Source: Limnohabitans sp.
GTDB taxonomy: Bacteria > Pseudomonadota > Gammaproteobacteria > Burkholderiales > Burkholderiaceae_C
NCBI GenBank assembly: GCA_015657605.1
Contig: JACDQO010000307.1
Coordinates: forward strand, 1 to 6,742
Direction of reading: 5' to 3'
Length of the DNA: 6,742 nt
Shown here one piece after another: positions 1 to 6,148 of this stretch. The number at the start of each line of letters is the position of its first letter. Position 1 is the first letter of the stretch. The notes under the pieces are model-generated. The model searched no databases. It saw only the letters and a list, made by a program, of their open reading frames with translations, and was not told where the DNA came from. Both the position numbers and the translations under genes were made by a program.

Positions 1-1
1 C

Positions 2-1258
2 TTTGCCGATGCCGATGGCAGCCCCATCGACCATGGCTTGGCGCTGCATTTTGTGGCCCCACACTCGTTCACGGGCGAAGACGTGCTGGAGTTGCAGGCA
101 CACGGTGGCCCTGTGGTTTTGCAGCTGCTGGTGGCGCGCTGCCTGCAAGCGGCGGCCGAGAACGACCCGACCACCGGCCAGCCTCGCTTGGCCGATTTGC
201 GCGTGGCGCAACCGGGCGAGTTTTCTGAGCGCGCTTTTTTGAACGACAAGATCGACTTGGCGCAGGCCGAAGCGATTGCCGACCTGATCGATGCCAGCAC
301 CGAGGCTGCAGCCCGCAGCGCCAGCCGTTCTTTGGCGGGTGATTTCTCCAAAGAAATCCATGTGCTGCGCGATGCGCTGATTCACCTGCGCATGTTGGTC
401 GAGGCCACGCTGGACTTCCCGGAAGAAGAGATCGACTTTTTGCAAAAGGCCGATGCACAGGGCCAGCTGAAACGTCTGCAAGCAGCATTGAACACGGTGC
501 TGGGCAAAGCCCGCCAAGGCGCCTTGCTGCGCGAAGGCATCAAGGTGGTGATCGCAGGCCAGCCCAATGCGGGCAAGAGTTCGCTGCTCAACGCGCTGGC
601 CGGGGCCGAGCTGGCCATCGTCACGCCCATAGCGGGCACCACGCGCGATGTGGTGCAGCAAACCATTCAGATCGAAGGCGTGCCGCTGCATGTGATCGAC
701 ACCGCCGGGCTGCGCGAAGGCGAAGGCGTGGACGAGGTCGAGCAAATCGGCATTGCGCGTGCTTGGGGCCAGATTGAAGGTGCAGATGCGGTGCTGTTTT
801 TGCACGACCTGACGCGTGTGGGTCAAGCTGAATACGACCATGCCGATGCCGACATTGCCACGGCTCTGAAAAACCGCTTACCCGCCAGCGTGGCAGTGGT
901 GGATGTTTGGAACAAGGCCGATGCAGCCCATGCCCTGCAAGAGCGCAGTGGTTTGACGCTCTCAGCCCGCACAGGCGAAGGCCTAGAGGCCCTGCGCCAG
1001 CAACTGCTGCAACAAGCCGGCTGGCAACAAGCCAGCGAAGGCCTGTTCATCGCCCGCGAACGCCATGTGCAGGCGCTGCACCGCGTCCGCGAACACCTGA
1101 ACGTGGCCGATGCCCATTTGGCTGCGCAAGCGCAAAACCTCGATCTGTTGGCCGAAGAGCTGCGCTTGGGCCAAAACGCGCTCAACGAGATCACGGGCGA
1201 GTTCAGCGCCGACGATTTGCTGGGCGTGATCTTTTCGAGCTTTTGCATCGGCAAGTAA
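2..1258 (+). CDS. mnmE: tRNA modification GTPase MnmE (5'-truncated by window edge)
   Basis: MnmE (TrmE) works with MnmG in the cytoplasm to install the carboxymethylaminomethyl group on the wobble uridine (U34) of certain tRNAs. The frame is open from base 2, with 418 codons before TAA at 1256-1258. By recall of the roughly 454-residue E. coli protein, about 50 N-terminal residues lie upstream of the window. Counting base 2 as codon 1, the remainder of the N-terminal formyl-tetrahydrofolate-binding domain holds the [11 protein letters not shown] motif. A helical domain follows, then the inserted G domain: P-loop GQPNAGKSS at about 186-194, switch region IAGTTRD, DTAGLR at about 233-238 and NKAD at about 304-307. 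The protein ends in the family's C-terminal CIGK, whose cysteine (about 415) is conserved. All key motifs are present, so this should be a working enzyme. The ATG at 38 is internal, not the true start. The 82-base gap to the next gene has no clear terminator. Confidence 0.97.
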   Translation, partial: FADADGSPIDHGLALHFVAPHSFTGEDVLELQAHGGPVVLQLLVARCLQAAAENDPTTGQPRLADLRVAQPGEFSERAFLNDKIDLAQAEAIADLIDASTEAAARSASRSLAGDFSKEIHVLRDALIHLRMLVEATLDFPEEEIDFLQKADAQGQLKRLQAALNTVLGKARQGALLREGIKVVIAGQPNAGKSSLLNALAGAELAIVTPIAGTTRDVVQQTIQIEGVPLHVIDTAGLREGEGVDEVEQIGIARAWGQIEGADAVLFLHDLTRVGQAEYDHADADIATALKNRLPASVAVVDVWNKADAAHALQERSGLTLSARTGEGLEALRQQLLQQAGWQQASEGLFIARERHVQALHRVREHLNVADAHLAAQAQNLDLLAEELRLGQNALNEITGEFSADDLLGVIFSSFCIGK

Positions 1259-1328
1259 GCCCCCATCATTGGCCCATCCCTGAGGGAAAGCCCCCAAAAG
1301 GTCACGCCCGAGACTATTTTGAAGTGCC

Positions 1329-1334
1329 AAAGGA
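1329..1334 (+). promoter_or_regulatory. Ribosome binding site for the desaturase
   Basis: AAAGGA ends six bases before ATG 1341. It supports this start over the TTG at 1319 and the ATG at 1368, neither of which has a comparable site. The frame from TTG 1319 encodes a non-family sequence (MKCQRTEDD...) until it meets the real frame after the break. Confidence 0.55.
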
Positions 1335-1340
1335 CAGAAG

Positions 1341-2344
1341 ATGACTTCTTTGCCCTCGGTCATTGCCATGAACGTCGAACCCCAGCCCATCCTGACCCCC
1401 GAGCAAGACGCCTATTTGCGCGAACGCTCGGACTGGATGGGTGCTTATTTGGTGCTGCATGCCTGGGGCATGATTGCGCTGGCCATGGCGTTTTTGTGGC
1501 CTGGCCCAACCCCTTGAGCTTCATCGTCGCCGTGGTCGTCATCGGCGGCAGGCAGCTGGGCTTGGCCATATTGATGCACGATGCGGCGCACCGCGCCTTG
1601 TTCAAGAACACCCGCCTCAATGACACGCTGGGTGCCTTTTTGTGCGGCTGGCCTGTGGGGGCAAGCCTCACGCTTTACCGGTCCTATCACCTGAGCCACC
1701 ACCGCCACACCCAGCAAGCCGAAGACCCCGACTTGATTTTGTCGGCCCCTTTTCCCATCACCCGTCAAAGCTTTTGGCGCAAGATGCGGCGCGACATTTT
1801 GGGCATCACCGGTTACCAGCGGCGCATGGAATTTTTCCGCACAGAAATGGGCACGGACCCGAGCCCTTGGCAGCGCCTGAAAAAACTGATGGCCGCAGAA
1901 AAATACTTTTTCTTAAGCAACCTGGCCATCTTCTCGGTCACGGCCGCAGCCGGTGTGTGGTGGGCGTACTTTGCCTTGTGGCTGCTGCCCTTGCTGACCT
2001 GGTACCAAGTGATCAGCCGGGTGCGCAACATCGCCGAACATGCGGTGGTGGGCGACAACCATGACCGTTTGCGCAACACGCGCACCACTTTGGCCCATTG
2101 GGGCATGCGCATGGTGTTGGCACCTTATTGGGTCAACTACCACTTGGAACATCACCTGTTTGTGTTCACCCCGTGCTGGAAGTTGCCTGCGGCCCACCGC
2201 ATGCTGATGGCGCAAGGCTTGGGGCCGCGCATGGAGCTGGCCACCGGCTACCTGCAGGTGCTGCGCTTGGCCACCAGCAAAACCCATGACCATGGCGATA
2301 TCGGTGGCGCACAGCCAAAGCGCAAGGGCGCTGCACTGATCTGA
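1341..2344 (+). CDS. Membrane fatty acid desaturase, frame broken by an apparent 1-base deletion
   Basis: This is a di-iron integral-membrane desaturase of the FA_desaturase type, expected to insert a double bond into an acyl or related lipid chain. Translation from ATG 1341 reads sensibly for about 50 codons (MTSLPSVIAM..., then LTPEQDAYLRERSDWMGAY) but stops at 1515-1517. The rest of the family sequence lies in the -1 frame from about 1496 to TGA 2342-2344. Adding one T to the T5 run at 1491-1495 joins them as AFFVAWPNPLSFIV and gives 334 residues. In that corrected numbering the histidine boxes are HDAAH 80-84, HLSHHRH 117-123 and HLEHH 268-272, with RNIAEH at 229-234. Hydrophobic segments flank the first box and occur again near 190-220. 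ATG 1341 is preceded by AAAGGA at 1329-1334. ATG 1368 is a possible alternative start. The substrate and double-bond position cannot be read from sequence. The frame break is either a sequence error or a real lesion. Confidence 0.85.
1491..1495 (+). other. Frameshift site (apparent loss of one T) in the desaturase gene
   Basis: The run of five T follows the alanine codon GCG at 1488-1490. Upstream, the family sequence is in the frame of ATG 1341. Downstream it is in the frame one base earlier. A sixth T would give GCG TTT TTT GTG GCC TGG CCC AAC CCC and join the halves without a gap. The exact position within a few bases of the run is inferred. Confidence 0.75.
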
Positions 2345-2345
2345 A

Positions 2346-2373
2346 GCGTTGGGCGCAACGTCATGGCGCCATG
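2346..2373. repeat. Hairpin followed by a 12-base palindrome, downstream of the desaturase
   Basis: Just after the desaturase stop, CGTTG (2347-2351) and CAACG (2356-2360) can pair across the loop GGCG, with a flanking G-T pair. The perfect palindrome CATGGCGCCATG follows at 2362-2373. No T tract follows, so this is not a standard intrinsic terminator. It might be a weak transcript-end structure, a protein-binding site or chance. The rest of the gap to 2501 shows no promoter I would defend. Confidence 0.35.
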
Positions 2374-2501
2374 CTTGTCAGGCTCTCGCAAGTCAAGTCG
2401 CTTATGGGACATGAATTGGGGATAACCATGTAACGCAGTCGTTGAACGGGTTCCAGAATGCGCCAAGACATTTTTCTTCTTTCGTCCTGGTGCAAGACGC
2501 A

Positions 2502-3278
2502 ATGGCTGATGAAATCATTCTCGAAACCCGCGGGCTCGTCAAAGAGTTCAAAGGGTTTGTGGCTGTCAACGACGTGAATCTCAAGGTTCGCCGCGGAGAG
2601 ATCCACGCACTGATCGGCCCCAACGGCGCCGGCAAGACCACGGTCTTCAATTTGCTGACCAAGTTCTTGATTCCCACCCGTGGGCAGATCCTGTTCAATG
2701 GCCGCGACATCACCGGCGAACGTTCTGCACAGATTGCCCGTCGCGGCATCGTGCGCTCATTCCAAATCTCTGCCACGTTCCCCAATCTCTCGGTGATTGA
2801 AAACGTGCGCATCGCCTTGCAACGTGGGGCTGGCATGTCCATGCAGTTTTGGCGTTCTGAACGCGTCTTGGACAGCCTGAACGACCGCGCCATGCAACTG
2901 CTGGCCGAAGTCGACCTGCAAGACATGTCGCACCTGATGGCGGTTGAACTGCCTTATGGCCGCAAGCGCGCTCTTGAAATTGCCACCACTTTGGCCATGG
3001 AGCCCGAGCTCATGCTGCTGGACGAGCCCACGCAGGGCATGGGCCATGAAGACGTGGACCGCGTCACGCAGCTGATCAAAAAGGTGGGGGCCAACCGCAC
3101 CATTTTGATGGTTGAGCACAACATGAACGTGGTCTCCAAGATCGCTGACACCATCAGCGTTTTGCAACGCGGCCAAGTGATTGCCGAAGGGCCTTACGCG
3201 GTGGTTTCTCAAAATCCTCAAGTGCTCGAGGCCTACATGGGCACGGCCGAAAACCAGTTGGAGGGGGCCCATGGCTGA
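2502..3278 (+). CDS. livG: ABC transporter ATP-binding protein, LivG type
   Basis: One of two cytoplasmic ATPase subunits of a HAAT-family (branched-chain amino acid type) importer, powering uptake through the paired permeases encoded downstream. The 258 residues match the family's usual 250-260. Walker A GPNGAGKTT is at 39-47 with the normal lysine K45. A Q-loop SFQ follows, then the LivG-type degenerate signature LPYGRKRALEIA from 150, Walker B LMLLDEP with D174 and E175, and the switch histidine H206 in MVEHNM. The D-loop region reads TQGMGHEDV rather than the AAGLNP-like text of E. coli LivG, suggesting a distinct subfamily. ATG 2502 is chosen because the family sequence begins at MADEIILETRGLVKEF. 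It lacks a clear Shine-Dalgarno. An in-frame TTG at 2442 would add 20 residues unlike the family. The gene overlaps the next by 8 bases. The symbol denotes family, not proven leucine transport. Confidence 0.93.
   Translation: MADEIILETRGLVKEFKGFVAVNDVNLKVRRGEIHALIGPNGAGKTTVFNLLTKFLIPTRGQILFNGRDITGERSAQIARRGIVRSFQISATFPNLSVIENVRIALQRGAGMSMQFWRSERVLDSLNDRAMQLLAEVDLQDMSHLMAVELPYGRKRALEIATTLAMEPELMLLDEPTQGMGHEDVDRVTQLIKKVGANRTILMVEHNMNVVSKIADTISVLQRGQVIAEGPYAVVSQNPQVLEAYMGTAENQLEGAHG
3260..3264 (+). promoter_or_regulatory. Ribosome binding site for livF inside livG
   Basis: GGAGG, within a longer G-rich run, ends six bases before ATG 3271 and lies inside the last codons of livG. It fixes the livF start and suggests coupled translation across the 8-base overlap. 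An in-frame start further upstream would add about 30 residues encoded within livG. Confidence 0.7.
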
Positions 3279-3981
3279 GCCCAAAGAATTTCTGCGCATC
3301 AGCGACCTGCACGCCTGGTATGGCGAGTCGCACATCCTGCATGGCGTGAACCTGACCGTCAACGAAGGCGAAGTGGTCACCCTGCTCGGACGCAACGGTG
3401 CGGGCCGCACCACCACCATCAAATCCATCTTGGGTTTGGTGGGCAGACGCACCGGCCAGATCACGATCAACGGCACCGAATCGGTCAACATGGCGCCTCA
3501 CCAAATTGCCAAACTGGGCATTGGTTACTGCCCTGAAGAGCGCGGCATTTTTGCGTCCCTGACCTGCGAAGAAAACCTGATGCTGCCGCCTGTGATCGCG
3601 GCTGGCGGCATGGGTTTGGACGAAATCTACGAGATGTTCCCCAACTTGGCAGAGCGCAAAAACAGTCCCGGCACGCGCCTGTCGGGCGGCGAGCAGCAGA
3701 TGTTGGCTGTGGGGCGCATCTTGCGCACTGGTGCCCGCTTTTTGCTGCTGGACGAAATTTCAGAGGGCTTGGCCCCGGTCATCGTGCAGGCCCTGGCCCG
3801 CATGATCCGTTCACTCAAGGCCAAGGGTTACACCATCATCATGGTGGAGCAAAACTTCCGTTTTGCGGCACCACTGGCCGACCGTTTTTATGTGATGGAG
3901 CATGGGCAAATCGTTGAGGGCTTCACCTCCGCCGAGTTGCCCAACAAGATGAGCATGCTCAGCGAGTACCTCGGCGTCTGA
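3271..3981 (+). CDS. livF: ABC transporter ATP-binding protein, LivF type, with Walker A Lys-to-Arg
   Basis: Second ATPase subunit of the same importer, expected to pair with LivG. It has 236 residues, a normal LivF length. Domains in order: Walker A region GRNGAGRTT at 40-48, where position 46 is arginine (CGC, 3406-3408) instead of the lysine that normally contacts ATP phosphates; the YCPEERGIF segment typical of LivF; a consensus signature LSGGEQQ at 137-143; Walker B FLLLDE with D161 and E162, followed by Ile163 where proline is usual; and the switch residue Q194 in MVEQN, where most ABC ATPases have histidine but LivF proteins usually have glutamine. The remainder fits the family to the C-terminal SEYLGV. 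The protein is intact, so it is probably functional, with its own nucleotide site weakened or altered. It overlaps livG by 8 bases and is followed by a 30-base AT-rich gap. Confidence 0.93.
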   Translation: MAEPKEFLRISDLHAWYGESHILHGVNLTVNEGEVVTLLGRNGAGRTTTIKSILGLVGRRTGQITINGTESVNMAPHQIAKLGIGYCPEERGIFASLTCEENLMLPPVIAAGGMGLDEIYEMFPNLAERKNSPGTRLSGGEQQMLAVGRILRTGARFLLLDEISEGLAPVIVQALARMIRSLKAKGYTIIMVEQNFRFAAPLADRFYVMEHGQIVEGFTSAELPNKMSMLSEYLGV

Positions 3982-3998
3982 TTTTTTATTTTTAAACC

Positions 3999-4004
3999 AG
4001 GAGA
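3999..4004 (+). promoter_or_regulatory. Strong ribosome binding site for the substrate-binding protein
   Basis: AGGAGA lies seven bases before ATG 4012 and is preceded by a T/A-rich stretch at about 3981-3997. It is among the best ribosome sites in the operon. That fits the greater amount of binding protein such importers usually need. Confidence 0.75.
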
Positions 4005-4011
4005 CAACACC

Positions 4012-5226
4012 ATGAAACGCAAACTTCTCACCATCGCCGCAGCCGCGGCCTGTGCCTTTGGCGGTGCCGCCCAAGCCCAGATCTCTGACGGCACGGTCAA
4101 GATCGGCGTGTTGAACGACATGTCCGGCTTGTACTCCGACATCACGGGTCCAGGCTCTTTGCTGGCGGCCCGCATGGCGGTCGAAGACTACGTCAAAGCC
4201 ACCGGCTCCAAACTCAAAATTGAAGTGATTGGTGCTGACCACCAAAACAAACCCGATGTGGGCTCCAACATCGCCCGCCAGTGGTTTGACACCGACAAGG
4301 TCGACATGATCGCCGACGTGCCCACGTCATCTGTGGGCTTGGCTGTGGCAGCGATCGCCCGCGAAAAAGGCAAGCTGCACGTCAACGCCGGATCGGCCAC
4401 GTCCGACCTGACTGGCAAGGCTTGCAATGCCAACACCATCCACTGGGCTTACGACACGTACATGCTGGCCAACGGCACCGGCAAGGCGATTGTCAAAAAC
4501 GGTGGCAACACTTGGTTCTTCTTGACCGCTGACTATGCTTTCGGCCACGCCCTGGAGCGCGATACCGAAGCTGTGGTGACCAAGAATGGCGGACGTGTGG
4601 TCGGCAAAGTGCGCACACCTTTCCCTACACAAGACTTCTCCTCGTTCTTGCTGCAAGCCCAAGCCTCTAAGGCCAAGATCATTGGTTTGGCCAACGCCGG
4701 TGGCGACACCACCAACTCGATCAAGCAAGCTGCTGAATTCGGCATCGTCCGTGGCGGTCAAAACTTGGCCGGTCTGTTGGTGTTCTTGCCTGACGTGCAC
4801 TCCCTGGGTCTGAACGTGGCCCAAGGCCTGATGTTGACCGAGACCTTCTACTGGGATCTGAACGACCAGACTCGCGCATGGTCACGCCGCTTTGCAAGCG
4901 CCAACAGCGGCAAGATGCCATCCATGGTGCAAGCGGGTGTTTATTCCAGCGTGATCCACTACTTGAAGGCCGTTGAAGCCGCCAAGACCGATGACGGCAC
5001 CAAAGTGGCGGCCAAAATGAAAGAGCTGCCCACTGACGATCCTTTGTTTGGCAAGGGCATTGTCCGTGCCGATGGCCGCAAGATCCACCCCGCTTACTTG
5101 TTTGAAGTCAAGAAGCCTTCGGAGTCCAAAGGCCCTTACGACTACTACAAATTGGCAGCCACCATCCCGGCCAACGAGGCATTCCGCCCCTTGTCCGAGA
5201 GCGAGTGCCCGCTCGTCAAGAAGTAA
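4012..5226 (+). CDS. Periplasmic substrate-binding protein of a HAAT-family ABC importer
   Basis: A periplasmic ligand-binding protein of the Peripla_BP_6 (Leu/Ile/Val-binding) fold that hands its ligand to the LivH-LivM permeases. Of 404 residues, the first 23 or so form a signal peptide: MKRK, a hydrophobic alanine-rich core, then a probable cut after AQA. There is no lipobox cysteine at the cleavage site. The mature part starts ISDGTVKIGVLNDMSGLYSD, the usual first beta strand and ligand loop, and continues with TSSVGLAVAAIAREKGK and WFFLTADYAFGHALE, typical of the two lobes. The mature protein has two cysteines, C138 and C399, which could form a disulfide. This is inferred. The ligand cannot be assigned: relatives bind branched-chain amino acids, other amino acids, amides or aromatic acids. 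Placement between the ATPases and permeases supports a dedicated system. Some databases mislabel such proteins as permeases. Confidence 0.92.
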   Translation: MKRKLLTIAAAAACAFGGAAQAQISDGTVKIGVLNDMSGLYSDITGPGSLLAARMAVEDYVKATGSKLKIEVIGADHQNKPDVGSNIARQWFDTDKVDMIADVPTSSVGLAVAAIAREKGKLHVNAGSATSDLTGKACNANTIHWAYDTYMLANGTGKAIVKNGGNTWFFLTADYAFGHALERDTEAVVTKNGGRVVGKVRTPFPTQDFSSFLLQAQASKAKIIGLANAGGDTTNSIKQAAEFGIVRGGQNLAGLLVFLPDVHSLGLNVAQGLMLTETFYWDLNDQTRAWSRRFASANSGKMPSMVQAGVYSSVIHYLKAVEAAKTDDGTKVAAKMKELPTDDPLFGKGIVRADGRKIHPAYLFEVKKPSESKGPYDYYKLAATIPANEAFRPLSESECPLVKK

Positions 5227-5259
5227 TCCCACTGTTTTGAGCTAACCAAAGTCACCGCC

Positions 5260-6144
5260 ATGGAAATTTTTGGCATTCCCTCTCAAGCCCTCTTTGGGCA
5301 ATTGCTGATCGGACTGATCAACGGTTCGTTTTATGCGCTGCTCTCGCTGGGCCTGGCGGTGATCTTCGGCCTGCTCAACATCATCAACTTCACCCATGGC
5401 GCCCAGTACATGCTGGGCGCCTTTGTGGCCTACCTGGGCATGCAAAAACTGGGAATGAATTACTGGGTCGCTCTGGTCGTCACACCGCTTGTGGTGGGGG
5501 CAACAGGCATGATCATTGAGCGCACCATGCTCAAGCAACTCTACAAGCTGGACCACCTGTATGGCCTGCTGCTCACATTCGGATTGGCACTGATCATTCA
5601 GGGCTTGTTCCGACACGAATTTGGCTCCTCGGGCATGCCTTACCCTGTGCCCGAAGTCTTCCGAGGTGCAATCGACACCGGCTTCATGTTCTTGCCCAAA
5701 TACCGAGCCTGGGTCATCGTCGCCTCTTTGGTGGTGTGTCTGGCCACTTGGTACGTGATTGAACGCACCAAGTTGGGCGCCTACTTGCGCGCTGCCACTG
5801 AAAACCCCAGCCTGGTGCAATCCTTTGGCATCAACGTGCCCCGCATGATCACCTTGACCTATGGCTTCGGCGTGGGCTTGGCGGCTTTGGCCGGCGTCAT
5901 GGCCGCGCCCATTTACCAAGTCAACCCGACCATGGGTGCAGACCTCATCATTGTGGTCTTCGCCGTGGTGGTGATTGGCGGTATGGGCTCGATCATGGGC
6001 GCCATCGTCACTGGATTTGGTCTGGGCCTTGTCGAAGGTCTGACCAAGGTCTTCTACCCCGAGGCTTCGGCCACCGTGATCTTTGTGATCATGACCATCG
6101 TTCTGCTCCTCAAGCCCGCCGGCCTGTTCGGCACCCAGAAGTAA
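5260..6144 (+). CDS. livH: Branched-chain amino acid-type ABC transporter permease, LivH type
   Basis: Inner-membrane permease that forms half of the translocation path with the LivM-type protein. It has 294 residues, the normal LivH size. The N-terminus carries a long hydrophobic block (about 11-42) followed by NFTHGAQYMLGA at 43-54, a hallmark of LivH proteins. Several further hydrophobic segments follow, including about 70-86, 103-116, 150-166, 198-218 and 226-254. A cytoplasmic coupling loop (EAA-like) lies at about 173-195 (GAYLRAATENPS... FGINVPRM), where the ATPase subunits should dock. The C-terminus LLLKPAGLFGTQK is typical. ATG 5260 fits the family start. The 33-base gap upstream shows no strong Shine-Dalgarno or terminator, so read-through from the binding-protein gene is expected. 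Only four bases separate it from the next gene. Confidence 0.94.
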   Translation: MEIFGIPSQALFGQLLIGLINGSFYALLSLGLAVIFGLLNIINFTHGAQYMLGAFVAYLGMQKLGMNYWVALVVTPLVVGATGMIIERTMLKQLYKLDHLYGLLLTFGLALIIQGLFRHEFGSSGMPYPVPEVFRGAIDTGFMFLPKYRAWVIVASLVVCLATWYVIERTKLGAYLRAATENPSLVQSFGINVPRMITLTYGFGVGLAALAGVMAAPIYQVNPTMGADLIIVVFAVVVIGGMGSIMGAIVTGFGLGLVEGLTKVFYPEASATVIFVIMTIVLLLKPAGLFGTQK

Positions 6145-6148
6145 AGCC

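Noticed and set aside
1277..1287. Small inverted repeat TCCC-TGA-GGGA after mnmE as a terminator
   Set aside because: The stem is only four bases and no T tract follows directly, so it is too weak to call.
1319..1340. TTG start at 1319 for the desaturase
   Set aside because: It reads non-family sequence up to the frameshift and lacks a ribosome site. ATG 1341 has AAAGGA six bases upstream and gives a family-like N-terminus.
1490..1497. Programmed -1 ribosomal frameshifting in the desaturase
   Set aside because: G TTT TTG is not a good slippery heptamer. No such mechanism is known to me in this family, and a missing T is simpler.
2375..2410. TTGTCA at 2375-2380 as a -35 box for the importer operon
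   Set aside because: No acceptable -10 sequence occurs at 16-18 bases downstream, so a promoter cannot be supported here.
2404..2433. Nine-codon open frame MGHELGITM upstream of livG as a possible leader peptide
   Set aside because: It has no ribosome site and is not enriched in Leu, Ile or Val. No clear alternative hairpins follow, so attenuation is not supported.
2442..2501. TTG start adding 20 residues to LivG
   Set aside because: The extra residues do not resemble LivG N-termini, and the family sequence begins at ATG 2502.
2757..3491. A 244-codon open frame on the - strand across livG and livF
   Set aside because: It lies opposite two well-supported ATPase genes and has no family-like motifs.
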